From: Doryteuthis pealeii
Taxonomy: Eukaryota > Mollusca > Cephalopoda > Myopsida > Loliginidae
Direction of reading: 5' to 3'
DNA length: 64,000 bases
NCBI GenBank assembly: GCA_023376005.1
Contig: CM042147.1
Span: 120,322,782 to 120,386,781, forward strand
The position numbers and the translations under genes are program-made. This document shows positions 55,208-64,000 of this stretch, in pieces. The stretch's first letter is position 1; every line of letters starts with the position of its first letter. The notes under the pieces were generated by a model. That model ran no database searches. It worked only from the letters and a program-made list of their open reading frames with translations, and was not told where the DNA came from.

Positions 55208-55268
55208 GTTTGTTTCCATATCCATGGTATTTATAAACAAATATTTACTAAGTAGCAAGCAGCTAAAG
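55208..55268 (+). CDS. SLC35C1: GDP-fucose transporter, second coding exon
   Basis: The 61-base exon is bounded by a ttgttgtag acceptor and a gtaagt donor. It starts with the third base of a Trp codon and ends in phase 0. It encodes the rest of TM1 and the following loop, FVSISMVFINKYLLSSKQLK. The MVFxNKYLLSS motif is characteristic of SLC35C1-type GDP-fucose transporters. A 27.0-kb intron filled with mobile elements precedes it and a 6.1-kb intron with two minisatellites follows. A 37-39-bp tandem repeat ends only about 110 bases upstream of the acceptor. Seen: splice sites and motif. Known: family assignment from the conserved motif. Confidence 0.92.
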
Positions 55269-55384
55269 GTAAGTTCTTTAATTTTATCACTTGGATAAAT
55301 TTTTGAAAATCACTTTTTTATAAATTCAATTGTCATTCTGTTTTTCATTGTTCAGAGATGCTGATAGGTACACATCTTGCATCC

Positions 55385-55740
55385 CTGATGCACAAAAATC
55401 TAAAAGTACACAGTAAAATCATATCCATGCGTCCCAGTGTTTTTCTTTTTTTTTTCCTCACCATTTCCAGCTAACTGTAAATACATTTCAATAGGTTCTT
55501 AGAAATGAATTACACAGGATAAGTTACAAGGTAGGGGTTAGACAGCTTTAGTTGTTTCCCTAGACACAGAAAAATCTAAATGGACACAGTAAAATCATAT
55601 CCATGCATCCCAGTGTTTTTCTTTTTTCTTCCCTCACCATTTCCAGCTAACTGTAAATACATTTCAATAGTTTCTTAGAAATGAATTACACAGGATAAGT
55701 TACAAGGTAGGGGTCAGACAGCTTTAGTTGTTTCCCAAGA
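55385..55740. repeat. Direct duplication in intron 2
   Basis: The segment cacagtaaaatcatatccatgc...cagctttagttgtttccc is present twice (about 178 bases each), highly similar. Confidence 0.92.
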
Positions 55741-55969
55741 TCATAACTAAAAACCCGACAATTCATTAGGAAAAATTTGTTGGGACCCATAAATTTTCCT
55801 GGGGACTCATTCAAAACAAATGTGCCTCCCAGGATGCATTCTTGTAATACATGCATCAAAGGAGGACAGTTGGTGATATTGCACCAGTATCCTTACAGAT
55901 TTCAGGTTTTGCAACATTATATCCATTCCACCAGTAGACCCCCCAACATGTTATCAGGCCGCCTCCTTT

Positions 55970-56650
55970 CCAGATTCGCTCTGTGTATTTTATGAATAGA
56001 TCATAAATTCTTATATATTGGCCCAGGGATACTTAACAGCCACTCACAGACTTGCTCGGTACTTGTATACAATAGGAGACTTGAAGGAAATACTTACTAG
56101 ATACGCTCTGTGTATTTTACGAATAGATCATAAATTATTATATATTGACCGTACTTGTATACAATAGGAGACTTGAAGGAAATACTTACTAGATACGCTC
56201 TGTGTATTTTACGAATAGATCATAAATTATTATATATTGACCGTACTTGTATACAATAGGAGACTTGAAGGAAATACTTACTAGATACGCTCTGTGTATT
56301 TTACGAATAGATCATAAATTATTATATATTGACCGTACTTGTATACAATAGGAGACTTGAAGGAAATACTTACTAGATACGCTCTGTGTATTTTACGAAT
56401 AGATCATAAATTATTATATATTGACCGTACTTGTATACAATAGGAGACTTGAAGGAAATACTTACTAGATACGCTCTGTGTATTTTACGAATAGATCATA
56501 AATTATTATATATTGACCGTACTTGTATACAATAGGAGACTTGAAGGAAATACTTACTAGATACGCTCTGTGTATTTTACGAATAGATCATAAATTATTA
56601 TATATTGACCGTACTTGTATACAATAGGAGACTTGAAGGAAATACTTAAC
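55970..56650. repeat. 92-bp tandem repeat
   Basis: Near-identical units of gaccgtacttgtatacaat...cataaattattatatatt, with a first diverged unit that carries an extra segment. The very low divergence suggests recent expansion or homogenisation. Confidence 0.95.
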
Positions 56651-56659
56651 TAAATGTTA

Positions 56660-56900
56660 GTCTTTAAATATGTATGCACTTTATTACATCCTGGAGAGTG
56701 TCGTCAGTGATGTCAATGCTTGGTTCCTCGGGGAGTTTTGGGTCTTACAAGATCATACTCCCCTCACCAGGCGGACCCTATCAGAGAAAATGAAACTCTG
56801 ATCTGCCCTAAAAAGCTCTCAGCATCACTGATTGTTGTAGAAATGACAAGCTATGCAAATTGTGATGCAACTAGAAGTAGGAAGATTAAGAATAATGCTA
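56660..56900. other. Unassigned intronic DNA
   Basis: A 77-codon ORF (from 56720) spans this stretch without a recognisable domain or splice sites. Confidence 0.4.
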
Positions 56901-56969
56901 GTAAAAATTATTATCACTTGCAAAAATATGCGCCCTCTGGGCACAAGTATTGAAGTTTTGATATAGTTA

Positions 56970-57090
56970 TTTACTAAGCTTAGCTTAGATACAGCACAAG
57001 GCCAGATGTATGGGGTACCCAGTGAGAATCGAACTCACTAACAATGGTCTGCCTAGTTAGCTTGCTAACCATAAAGCTACATGAGGTGCC
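56970..57090 (-). mobile_element. SINE D copy
   Basis: aagcttagcttagatacagcacaagg, gagaatcgaactcactaac and gctaaccataaagctacatgagg, as at 29.7 kb. Inserted between two parts of a family G repeat. Confidence 0.75.
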
Positions 57091-57102
57091 TAAAAATTGG
57101 AC

Positions 57103-57131
<29 letters not shown>

Positions 57132-57138
<7 letters not shown>

Positions 57139-57260
57139 ATTTATATTTTTGCTTGAAGGCAATTACAATGCGTAAATCGCATAAAATTCGATAATTATAA
57201 TCAAATTTTATGCGATATACGCATTGTAATTGCCTTCAAGCAAAAATATAAATAATAATA
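57132..57260. repeat. Palindrome, 57-bp arms
   Basis: tattattatttatatttttgc and ttgaaggcaattacaatgcg are mirrored on the right with a single notable difference. TA microsatellites lie on either side. Confidence 0.9.
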
Positions 57261-57307
57261 TATACTTTATTCAAAACAATGCTTCTAAAAAAAACAAACA
57301 TCCAAAA

Positions 57308-57358
<51 letters not shown>

Positions 57359-57459
57359 GAAAGAGGATTGGAATGAATCCGACAGAATGTGGTCTGAGTT
57401 TTGTTTCTTTCATTCCTCATATTTCTACCACACAAACATATATATATATATATATATAT

Positions 57460-57742
57460 ATACCTCTCCACACAGGCAGGATGTGGCACAAGCTCAATTT
57501 CTTAACCAAAGTTTAACAGGTTTGAATTCAGAGTTTTCCTTCTCCTAGACTGGTTACCTAGCTACGGTTAAAGAACCCAGTCTGCTCTACTATTTACCCA
57601 TAGCTGGAGGGAGAATAGTCAGATTCATACCTTTCCCAAGGGTATTAGCAATATGTGTAATCCAAACTGCTTCATCCTGGATTTGAACTCAGGTCAACAA
57701 GTCCATTTTCTACGACTCTAACCATTAAACCACACGCTTTGA
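57460..57742 (-). mobile_element. SINE B, reverse, full length
   Basis: Full order in reverse from acctctccacacaggcagg to the head ctctaaccattaaaccacacgc. It splits family G sequence (gaagttttgatata on both sides). Confidence 0.88.
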
Positions 57743-57743
57743 A

Positions 57744-58425
57744 GTTTTGATATAATTGAATATTTATATTGAATTAGAAAGACTAATGAAATTAAATAAG
57801 AACACAAAAATGATTACTTATTTTCACTTTATTCTAATTGATTCCAATTTAAATTAAACATAGGATTGATTTTAATACATTTGAGAATAAAACAATATCA
57901 GAAATTAATAACACTAAGTGATTATTTATTAAACACGGTTTTGTTAAAACCGGTATGCAAATCATTCACACCATATACTATGTAAACATTTATTTCTTAA
58001 TGATATATAACACACATCAGAGGATTTTAAGCACATTAACTCTTAATGTTCTATACCACCTCATTCCACCCGGCTGGAAGTCATATTTGTTTTCCTAATC
58101 CATCCCAAATGATAGTCTTTGTTTAAATGTTATATTACACATATTTAGCAGTCTTTGATTTACGGGAAATAACTTGGGTAAATTTAAATGAAAAGGATCA
58201 TTTTTTAATAAATCCTTATAAGGAATGGGGCTCTGGAATTCTCAACAGGATGTTAAGAGTTAATAATATGGACTGTTTTGAAGCAAATTGATCTTAGCTA
58301 GAAATTAACATTATTAATAAATAAGAAATATTCTTAATTAACATTAAATAATGATTATTTAATAACCATTGAGAATATAACATAAATAACTAAGTGAATG
58401 AGTGACTTTGGTGGTGACATAGTTT
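57744..58425 (+). repeat. Repeat family G copy interrupted by a TTAA MITE
   Basis: gaattagaaagactaatgaaattaaataag to gtgactttggtggtgacatag, parallel to 41.7-42.1 and 62.3-62.9 kb. Confidence 0.75.
58040..58259. mobile_element. TTAA MITE, copy 3
   Basis: CTCTTAATGTT at the left and a complementary CAGGATGTTAAGAG at the right, with TTAA on both sides (58036-58039 and 58260-58263). Inserted in family G. Confidence 0.88.
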
Positions 58426-58429
58426 TGGT

Positions 58430-58566
58430 GGAGCCCCACATCAGCTCCTTACTTTACAGCACAGATCCCTGTGCTACTCATACACTGAGTTGGCGAGGGC
58501 TGGTATTGAACCAGGAACCTTGTGATTCCTAACCGAATGCTCTACCAGCTGAGCTAAACCGGCCTT
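58430..58566 (-). mobile_element. SINE A, reverse, 5' half
   Basis: catcagctccttactttacagc to the head ctctaccagctgagctaaaccggcc. Confidence 0.85.
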
Positions 58567-58781
58567 AAAACATTCTATTCCATATATTCATCTAGCATCT
58601 AACAGATGAAAAAATTCAGTAATTTTTTTTTAAATTTCTGTCTTGGTTGGGGCAAGAACTTTCCAGTGCCCTCTGTCTTCACTACCTCAGAGCTCCGTCA
58701 TCCATTCTATATATAAATAGACATTAGGTGCCTGTAGTGTAATGGTTATTGTCAGAAGAACTAGTAAAGTAAAGGCATCAG

Positions 58782-59165
58782 GGTGGCCTAAAGTCGGTAT
58801 CAGCCAGACAGCAAGGGAGTCTATCCCCTTTTCACTAGCAGTAGACCAAGGAGATTGTTTTAGCATCCGAGTCGGAGCACCACACCTACCATCAGCTCCT
58901 CACTTTACTGCACAGATTGTTGTGCTACTCATACGCTGAGTTGGCAAGGGCTGGTTCCATTTCCCATAGAGCTAATACCCTTGAGAAAGGTATGAATCAA
59001 ACTATTCTCCCTCCAGCTATGGGTAAATAGTAAGGCAGACTGGGCTCTTTAACTTTGGTATTGCAATTGGTCTAGGAGAAGGAAATTAAATTAAAACTTG
59101 TTAAACTCTGCTTAAAAATTCCCCTCGTGTCACATCCTGATTGTGCAAAGGTGTTGGGTAAATAC
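58782..59165. mobile_element. SINE A (reverse) joined to SINE B (forward)
   Basis: SINE A body from gtggcctaaagtcggtatcagcc to gagttggcaagggctgg, then SINE B body from gggtatgaat-like sequence through agctatgggtaaatag to gttgggtaaatacat. A separate SINE B head (gcctgtagtgtaatggttat) lies just before at 58730, so SINE A interrupts SINE B. Confidence 0.8.
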
Positions 59166-59194
59166 ATACACATAAATAGACATACATTGTTGTT

Positions 59195-59560
59195 CGTAGA
59201 TCATCTGCCTAGAAACCACAAGGTTACAGGTTCAATACTGGCCCTCAACAACTCAACACATGAGCAGTATAGCTTGGATCTGTGCATTAAAATTGAGTGC
59301 TAATGGTAGGTGTGGTGGTCCACCTCTGACTAGCACTAGTGATAAGAGGATAGACTCCTTTTCTGTCCAGCAGATACTGCCTAGAAACCACAAGGTTCGT
59401 GGTTCAGTAAAGGCCCTTAACAACAACAAATGAGCAGTATAGCTTGGATCTGTGCATTAAAATTGAGTGCTGATGTTAGGTGTAGTGGTCCACCTCTGAC
59501 TAGCACTAGTAATAAGAGGATAGACTCCTTTGCTGTCCAGCAGATACCAACAATTGGCCA
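59195..59560 (+). mobile_element. Two diverged SINE A copies in tandem
   Basis: gcctagaaaccacaaggtt...ggatctgtgcattaaaattgag...agaggatagactcc occurs twice, about 180 bases apart, and more similar to each other than to other copies. Confidence 0.8.
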
Positions 59561-59787
59561 CTATTTTACTCTATGTCTCTTAGTAAACAATTCAGAATCA
59601 TACAATTTACATTTTCTTTAAAATTAATCTTAAACAACCCTCTTCAACTAAATTCAAATCATAAATTCTTTAACCTACTTTTTTTTATCAGTATTAACAA
59701 AATTGAAAAAATGTATTTTTTATCTCAGTATTTGTCCTTTATTTTCCCACTAGAAGTGACTACCCTATCTCACCTGGGTAGAGAAGA

Positions 59788-61185
59788 AATAAGCTATAAA
59801 AATGCACTATTTATTATCCTACTATAAAAATGCACTGTTAATTATCCTACTATAAAAATGCACTATTTATTATCCTACTATAAAAATGCACTATTTATTA
59901 TCCTACTATAAAAATGCAGTTAATTATCCTACTATAAAAATGCACTATTTATTATCCTACTATAAAAATGCACTGTTAATTATCCTACTATAAAAAGCAC
60001 TGTTAATTATCTAAAAATGCACTACTATAAAATGCACCTACTATAAAAGCACTGTTTATTATCCAACTATAAAAATGCACTGTTTATTATCCAACTATAA
60101 AAGGCACTGTTATTTATCTACTATAAAAATGCACTGTTTATTATCCTACTATAAAAATGCACTGTTTATTATCCAACTATAAAATGCACTGTTTATCCAA
60201 CTATAAAAATGTGTTTATATCCTACTATAAAAATGCACTGTTTATTATCCAACTATAAAAAATGCACTGTTTATTATCCTACTATAAAAATGCACTGTTT
60301 ATTATCCAACTATAAAAATGCACTGTTTATTATCCTACTATAAAAAATGCACTGTTTATTATCCAACTATAAAAAATGCACTGTTTATTATCCAACTATA
60401 AAAATGCACTATTATGCACTGTTAATTATCCTACTATAAAAATGCACTGTTTATATCCTACTATAAAAATGCACTGTTATTATCCTACTATAAAAATGCA
60501 CTGTTTATTATCCAACTATAAAAATGCACTGTTTATTATCCTACTATAAAAATGCACTGTTATTATCCTACTATGAAAATGCACTGTTTATTATCCTATG
60601 ACCTATAAAAATGCACTGTTATTATCCTACTATAAAAATGCACTGTTTATTATCCGACTATAAAAATGCACTGTTTATTATCCGACTATAAAAATGCACT
60701 GTTTATTAAAATGCACTGTTTATTATCCGACCATAAAAAATGCACTGTTTATTATCCTACTATAAAAATGCACTGTTTATTATCCGACCATAAAAATGCA
60801 CTGTTTATTATCCAACTATAAAAATGCACTGTTTATTATCCTAAAAATGCACTGTTTATTATCCTATATGCACTGTTAATTATCCAACCATAAAAATGCA
60901 CTGCACTGTTTATTATCCAACTATAAAAATGCACTGTTTATTATCCTACCATAAAATGCACTGTTTATTATCCAACTATAAAAATGCACTGTTATTTTAT
61001 CCTACTATAAAAATGCACTGTTTATTATCCAACTATAAAAATGCACTGTTAATTATCCTACTATAAAAATGCACTGTTTATTATCCAACTATAAAAATGC
61101 ACTGTTAATTATCCAACTATAAAAATGCACTGTTTATTATCCGACCATAAAAATGCACTGTTTATTATCCTACTATAAAATCATT
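59788..61185. repeat. 27-bp minisatellite next to exon 3
   Basis: About 1.4 kb of ctataaaaatgcactgtttattatcc(a/t)a units, roughly fifty, with single-base and unit-length variants. It ends about 200 bases before exon 3. Confidence 0.97.
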
Positions 61186-61381
61186 GAAAATCAGAAAGTG
61201 ATTGTCAGTGGTTAAAATTTAATGCAATAATTTCTAACAGAATAAAGCCACTTGTGTGTACAATGTGGTTCCTTTTTAGTTTTGCCTCAATTTCTTTATC
61301 TTCTTTGTCATTTTTAATTTTATTTTATCATTGTTTTTAAAGGTATAACATTTTAAGATGATTTTTCTTTTCTTTTTTCAG

Positions 61382-61522
61382 CTCAACGCCCCGTTGTTTG
61401 TCACTTGGTATCAGTGTGTAATAACTGTTTTACTGTGTGCACTTCTCAGTTTCTTCAGTTCCTTATTCCCCTCAAAAATCTCTTTCCCACCTTTTAAAAT
61501 TGATCCAAAATTATGTTGGACT
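61382..61522 (+). CDS. SLC35C1: GDP-fucose transporter, third coding exon
   Basis: A 47-codon phase-0 exon sits between a strong polypyrimidine/ttttttcag acceptor and a gtaagt donor. It begins LNAPLFVTWYQCVITVLLC, which matches the DAPLFVTFYQC...LLC stretch of animal GDP-fucose transporters, and continues through TM2 into a hydrophilic loop ending FKIDPKLCWT. Exon 2 ends in phase 0, so the join is direct. The next exon, expected to start near VLPLS in TM3, is not seen before 64000. The gene therefore continues outside the window across an intron of at least 2.4 kb that holds the gypsy fragment and the large palindrome. The neighbouring 27-bp minisatellite ends about 200 bases upstream of this exon. 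Confidence 0.95.
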
Positions 61523-61677
61523 GTAAGTATTCATTATATTTTCTTTCTCTCATTCTCTGTTCATTCTTCCTCCTTCTTCCTCTTTCTCTCTTGAAAAGGC
61601 ATGAACTCAAACCTACCTGTTCCATATCTTATCACCAGTCTTTTTGATAACTCTATGATATATATATATGTATATGA

Positions 61678-61820
61678 TTTGTGCGGTAAAGTAAGGAGTT
61701 GATGGTAGGTGTGGCGCACCACCTCATGCAAAAATGATCTCCTTGGTCTAGCGCTTGTGAAAAGGGGATAGACTCTCTCACTGATTGGCTGATACGACTT
61801 TAGGCCACCCCCGACTTATA
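61678..61820 (+). mobile_element. SINE A, 3' part
   Basis: gtgcggtaaagtaaggagttgatgg to gatacgactttaggcc. In the intron after exon 3. Confidence 0.8.
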
Positions 61821-61931
61821 TATATATATATATAAACTTTTAGACTTTAGTGAATTCAAACCGTTTCTAGAAAGTGGTGTGTGTATATATATATATTTAT
61901 ATATATGTTAGAATAGTATAAAGTAAAATCG

Positions 61932-62168
61932 CCAGCGCGGCCTAAAGTCAGCATCAGCCAAACCACAAGGGAGTCTATCCCCTTTTCACTAACGCTAGAC
62001 CAAAGTGATTTTTTGTGTCTGAGATGGAGCACCACACCTATCATCAGCTCATTACTTTACTGCACAGATCCCTGTGCTACTCATACTCTAAGTTGGTGAG
62101 GGCCAGTGTCGAACCAGGAACCTTGTGGTTCCTAGGCACACGCTCTACCCACTGAGCTAAACCGACCC
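61932..62168 (-). mobile_element. SINE A, reverse, full length
   Basis: From gcggcctaaagtcagcatcagcc to ctctacccactgagctaaaccg. A TA microsatellite lies just before it. Confidence 0.88.
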
Positions 62169-62279
62169 TTAGAACAGTATTGACATAGTCAATGGCAGTT
62201 GGGACTGTCGGTTTCTTGTCTATGTGGTCATCAGGCAAAGAGAGTTATTAATATCATTATTATTATTACTAGCAAATAT

Positions 62280-62985
62280 ATGCACCCTCCGGGTGCAAGT
62301 ATTTAAGTTTTAATGTAATAAAATATTGTATTAAATTAGAAAGGCTAATGAAACTAAATAAGAATACAGATAAAAAGATTTGAAACAGAGGGAGTATAAT
62401 AAAAGATTTGAAACAGAGGGAGTATAATAAAAAATGGAACAACTGAAACTTACTCTTCCATCACTCTCGTCTTTCATTGTTATTTTTTCTAATTTAAATA
62501 TTTAGTTATAAGAGGAAGTAAAGAATAAAATGACAGTTATTTTATATTGTTAATGGATTTCATTTAAGATTCATTGAAGAGATTTTTGCTTATATTCATT
62601 AAAATAAAACCAAACAGTTAGAAATCAATAATACTAAGCACATATTTATTAAATTCGATTTTTTAATATTAATATGCAAATTAGCCTTCCCGTTCACAGT
62701 GTAAACCGATATTTTGTTGTATATATAAATCTAATTGCATGTAGTCAGTATGTAGACATAGTTAACAGTATTAATAATGTCAGACAATTTTATTAATAAT
62801 TGAGGTTTAGATAAAAATAAAATCATGGAGAATGTGATGTCAATAATTAAGAGAATTGTGACTTGAGTAGGAATATAGTTTCGGTTACAGACAGAAAAAC
62901 ACACAATCTCCATTATAATAAGATTATTGTAACTTTTGGTCTTTAATGAATACAAAATGTTTCTAGAACAATTTACTCAGTGTAG
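62280..62985 (+). repeat. Repeat family G copy
   Basis: Starts gcaaatatatgcaccctccgggtgcaagtatttaag (hairpin GCACCC-TCC-GGGTGC). It includes a short direct duplication of aaaagatttgaaacagaggg (62375-62430) and ends before the large palindrome. Confidence 0.7.
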
Positions 62986-62992
62986 AATACTG

Positions 62993-63407
62993 ATAATTGT
63001 TATTCTGTGTTACTTTCACCCTTAGCCAGGATTGAACCTGCAGTCTGGAAATGACTGTTACAGATTATTAACTATTGGACAGTAGTAACTTCATGTTAGG
63101 CTTGGTCAGTCAAACCAATTGTTGACTGTCTAACTGACTGACTTCAATATGGCGCTGCGAACAGGATTCGAACCTGTGAGGGAATAACCCATTGGATTTC
63201 GAATCCAATGGGTTATTCCCTCACAGGTTCGAATCCTGTTCGCAGCGCCATATTGAAGTCAGTCAGTTAGACAGTCAACAATTGGTTTGACTGACCAAGC
63301 CTAACATGAAGTTACTACTGTCCAATAGTTAATAATCTGTAACAGTCATTTCCAGACTGCAGGTTCAATCCTGGCTAAGGGTGAAAGTAACACAGAATAA
63401 CAATTAT
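62993..63407. repeat. Perfect 415-bp palindrome with tRNA-Ser 3' half at its centre
   Basis: Two 206-base arms, identical as far as I can read, flank the 3-base loop tcg (63199-63201). Reading outward from the centre on the + strand, the right arm has AATCCAATGGG (3' side of an anticodon stem), a long variable arm, ACAGGTTCGAATCCTGT (T arm), TCGCAGC (acceptor), G, CCA and then TATTGAAGTCAGTC, which resembles the end of the L2 LTR. Outside this lies gcaggttcaatcctgg. The left arm is the exact mirror. Confidence 0.95.
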
Positions 63408-64000
63408 TTGAACTCCCAATGCAAGCGAGAGACACACCACACCAGCTCGCCATTCCAATTGGCATTACAGGTACCTTCCAACACTAAGAAAACTGTCTTA
63501 GATGCTATGGATGGCTATCATTCAATCCCTCTAGATGAGGAATCACAACCACTCACTACCTTCATCACTGAGTGGGGTCGTTTTATGTATCTGCGAATGC
63601 CCCAGGGATATTTAGCCTCCGGCGATGCCTATACACGCAGATATGATGAAATAATCAGAGATGTTCCCGCAAAGTTAAGGTAGTTGATGATACCCTACTC
63701 TATGACGAAAATATAGAAGGTGCTTTTTATCATACCTTTGATTATTTGTCACTGTGTGCAGAAAATGGGATCACGCTCAACAAGGAAAATTCCAATTTTG
63801 TCAGGATGTGGTTCAATTTGGTGGTCTCCAAATAACACCAACAGGAGTTGCCCCTTCCAAAGAACTACTCAATGCAATAAAAAACTTCCCTATCCCAAAG
63901 AACATAACCGACGCAAGGTCATGGTTTGGGTTGGTTAATCAAGTGGCATGGGCATACTCCCTAAGCCCATAATGGCTCCTTTTCGAGACCTGGTCAAACA
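63403..64000 (+). pseudogene. Ty3/gypsy-type reverse transcriptase fragment, frameshifted
   Basis: The translation has YLNSQCKRETHHTSSPFQLA, DAMDGYHSIPLDEESQPLTT, FITEWGRFMYLRMPQGYLAS and DAYTRRYDEI. These are the RT blocks of Ty3/gypsy elements (an LDAxDGYHSIPL block and an RMPQGYLASGDAYTRR block). Later pieces in other frames include FGGLQITPTGVAPS and DARSWFGLVNQVAWAYSLSP. At least three frameshifts are needed, near 63680, 63785 and 63965, so it is not functional. The 5' part is cut off exactly by the palindrome, and the element runs off the window. Confidence 0.9.

Noticed and set aside
62225..62260. Further hammerhead candidate (reverse CTGATGA near 62235)
   Set aside because: No complementary stem II next to a GAAA at the right spacing.
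63152..63249. Pair of divergent tRNA-Ser genes
   Set aside because: Only the 3' half from the anticodon stem onward is present on each side; D arm and 5' acceptor strand are missing, and CCA is encoded.

Overview
This is animal nuclear DNA from a repeat-dense, AT-rich genome. The spliced gene structure, TTAGGG-type telomere-like motifs inside foldback elements, tRNA-headed SINEs, Penelope-like and Ty3/gypsy-type fragments and abundant TA, CT and trinucleotide microsatellites fit a lophotrochozoan, most likely a mollusc and perhaps a gastropod. The species cannot be fixed from the sequence alone.

One protein-coding gene is convincing: a GDP-fucose transporter (SLC35C1 family) on the + strand. 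Three exons are visible: 28086-28180 (start codon and first half of TM1), 55208-55268 (rest of TM1 and the NKYLLSS loop) and 61382-61522 (TM2 and following loop). Splice sites and phases join them in one frame, with introns of about 27.0 kb and 6.1 kb. The remaining exons lie beyond position 64000. A second exon-like ORF of unknown identity (46582-46743) lies inside the first intron.

The left end (3.5-8.5 kb) holds a minus-strand array of tRNA-Gly(GCC) genes: five intact copies and one decayed copy. The repeating unit also carries the 3' tail of a SINE.

Almost everything else is mobile or tandem DNA: two abundant tRNA-headed SINE families (called A and B here) and others; a hairpin-rich element C; solo LTRs with 4-5 bp target duplications; foldback elements with 8-bp duplications and telomere-like cores; a TTAA-targeting MITE; a hAT-like MITE; mariner/Tc-type transposase remnants; non-LTR retrotransposon 3' ends; Penelope-like fragments; and a frameshifted Ty3/gypsy reverse transcriptase at the right edge. 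Four minisatellite blocks lie at 17.3-18.8, 54.8-55.1, 56.0-56.7 and 59.8-61.2 kb.

The most unusual structures are a perfect 415-bp palindrome (62993-63407) whose centre is the 3' half of a CCA-ended tRNA-Ser joined to LTR-like DNA, and a consensus hammerhead ribozyme (43862-43903) just downstream of tRNA-like A and B boxes. Long inverted repeats built from transposon ends recur through the second half of the window.
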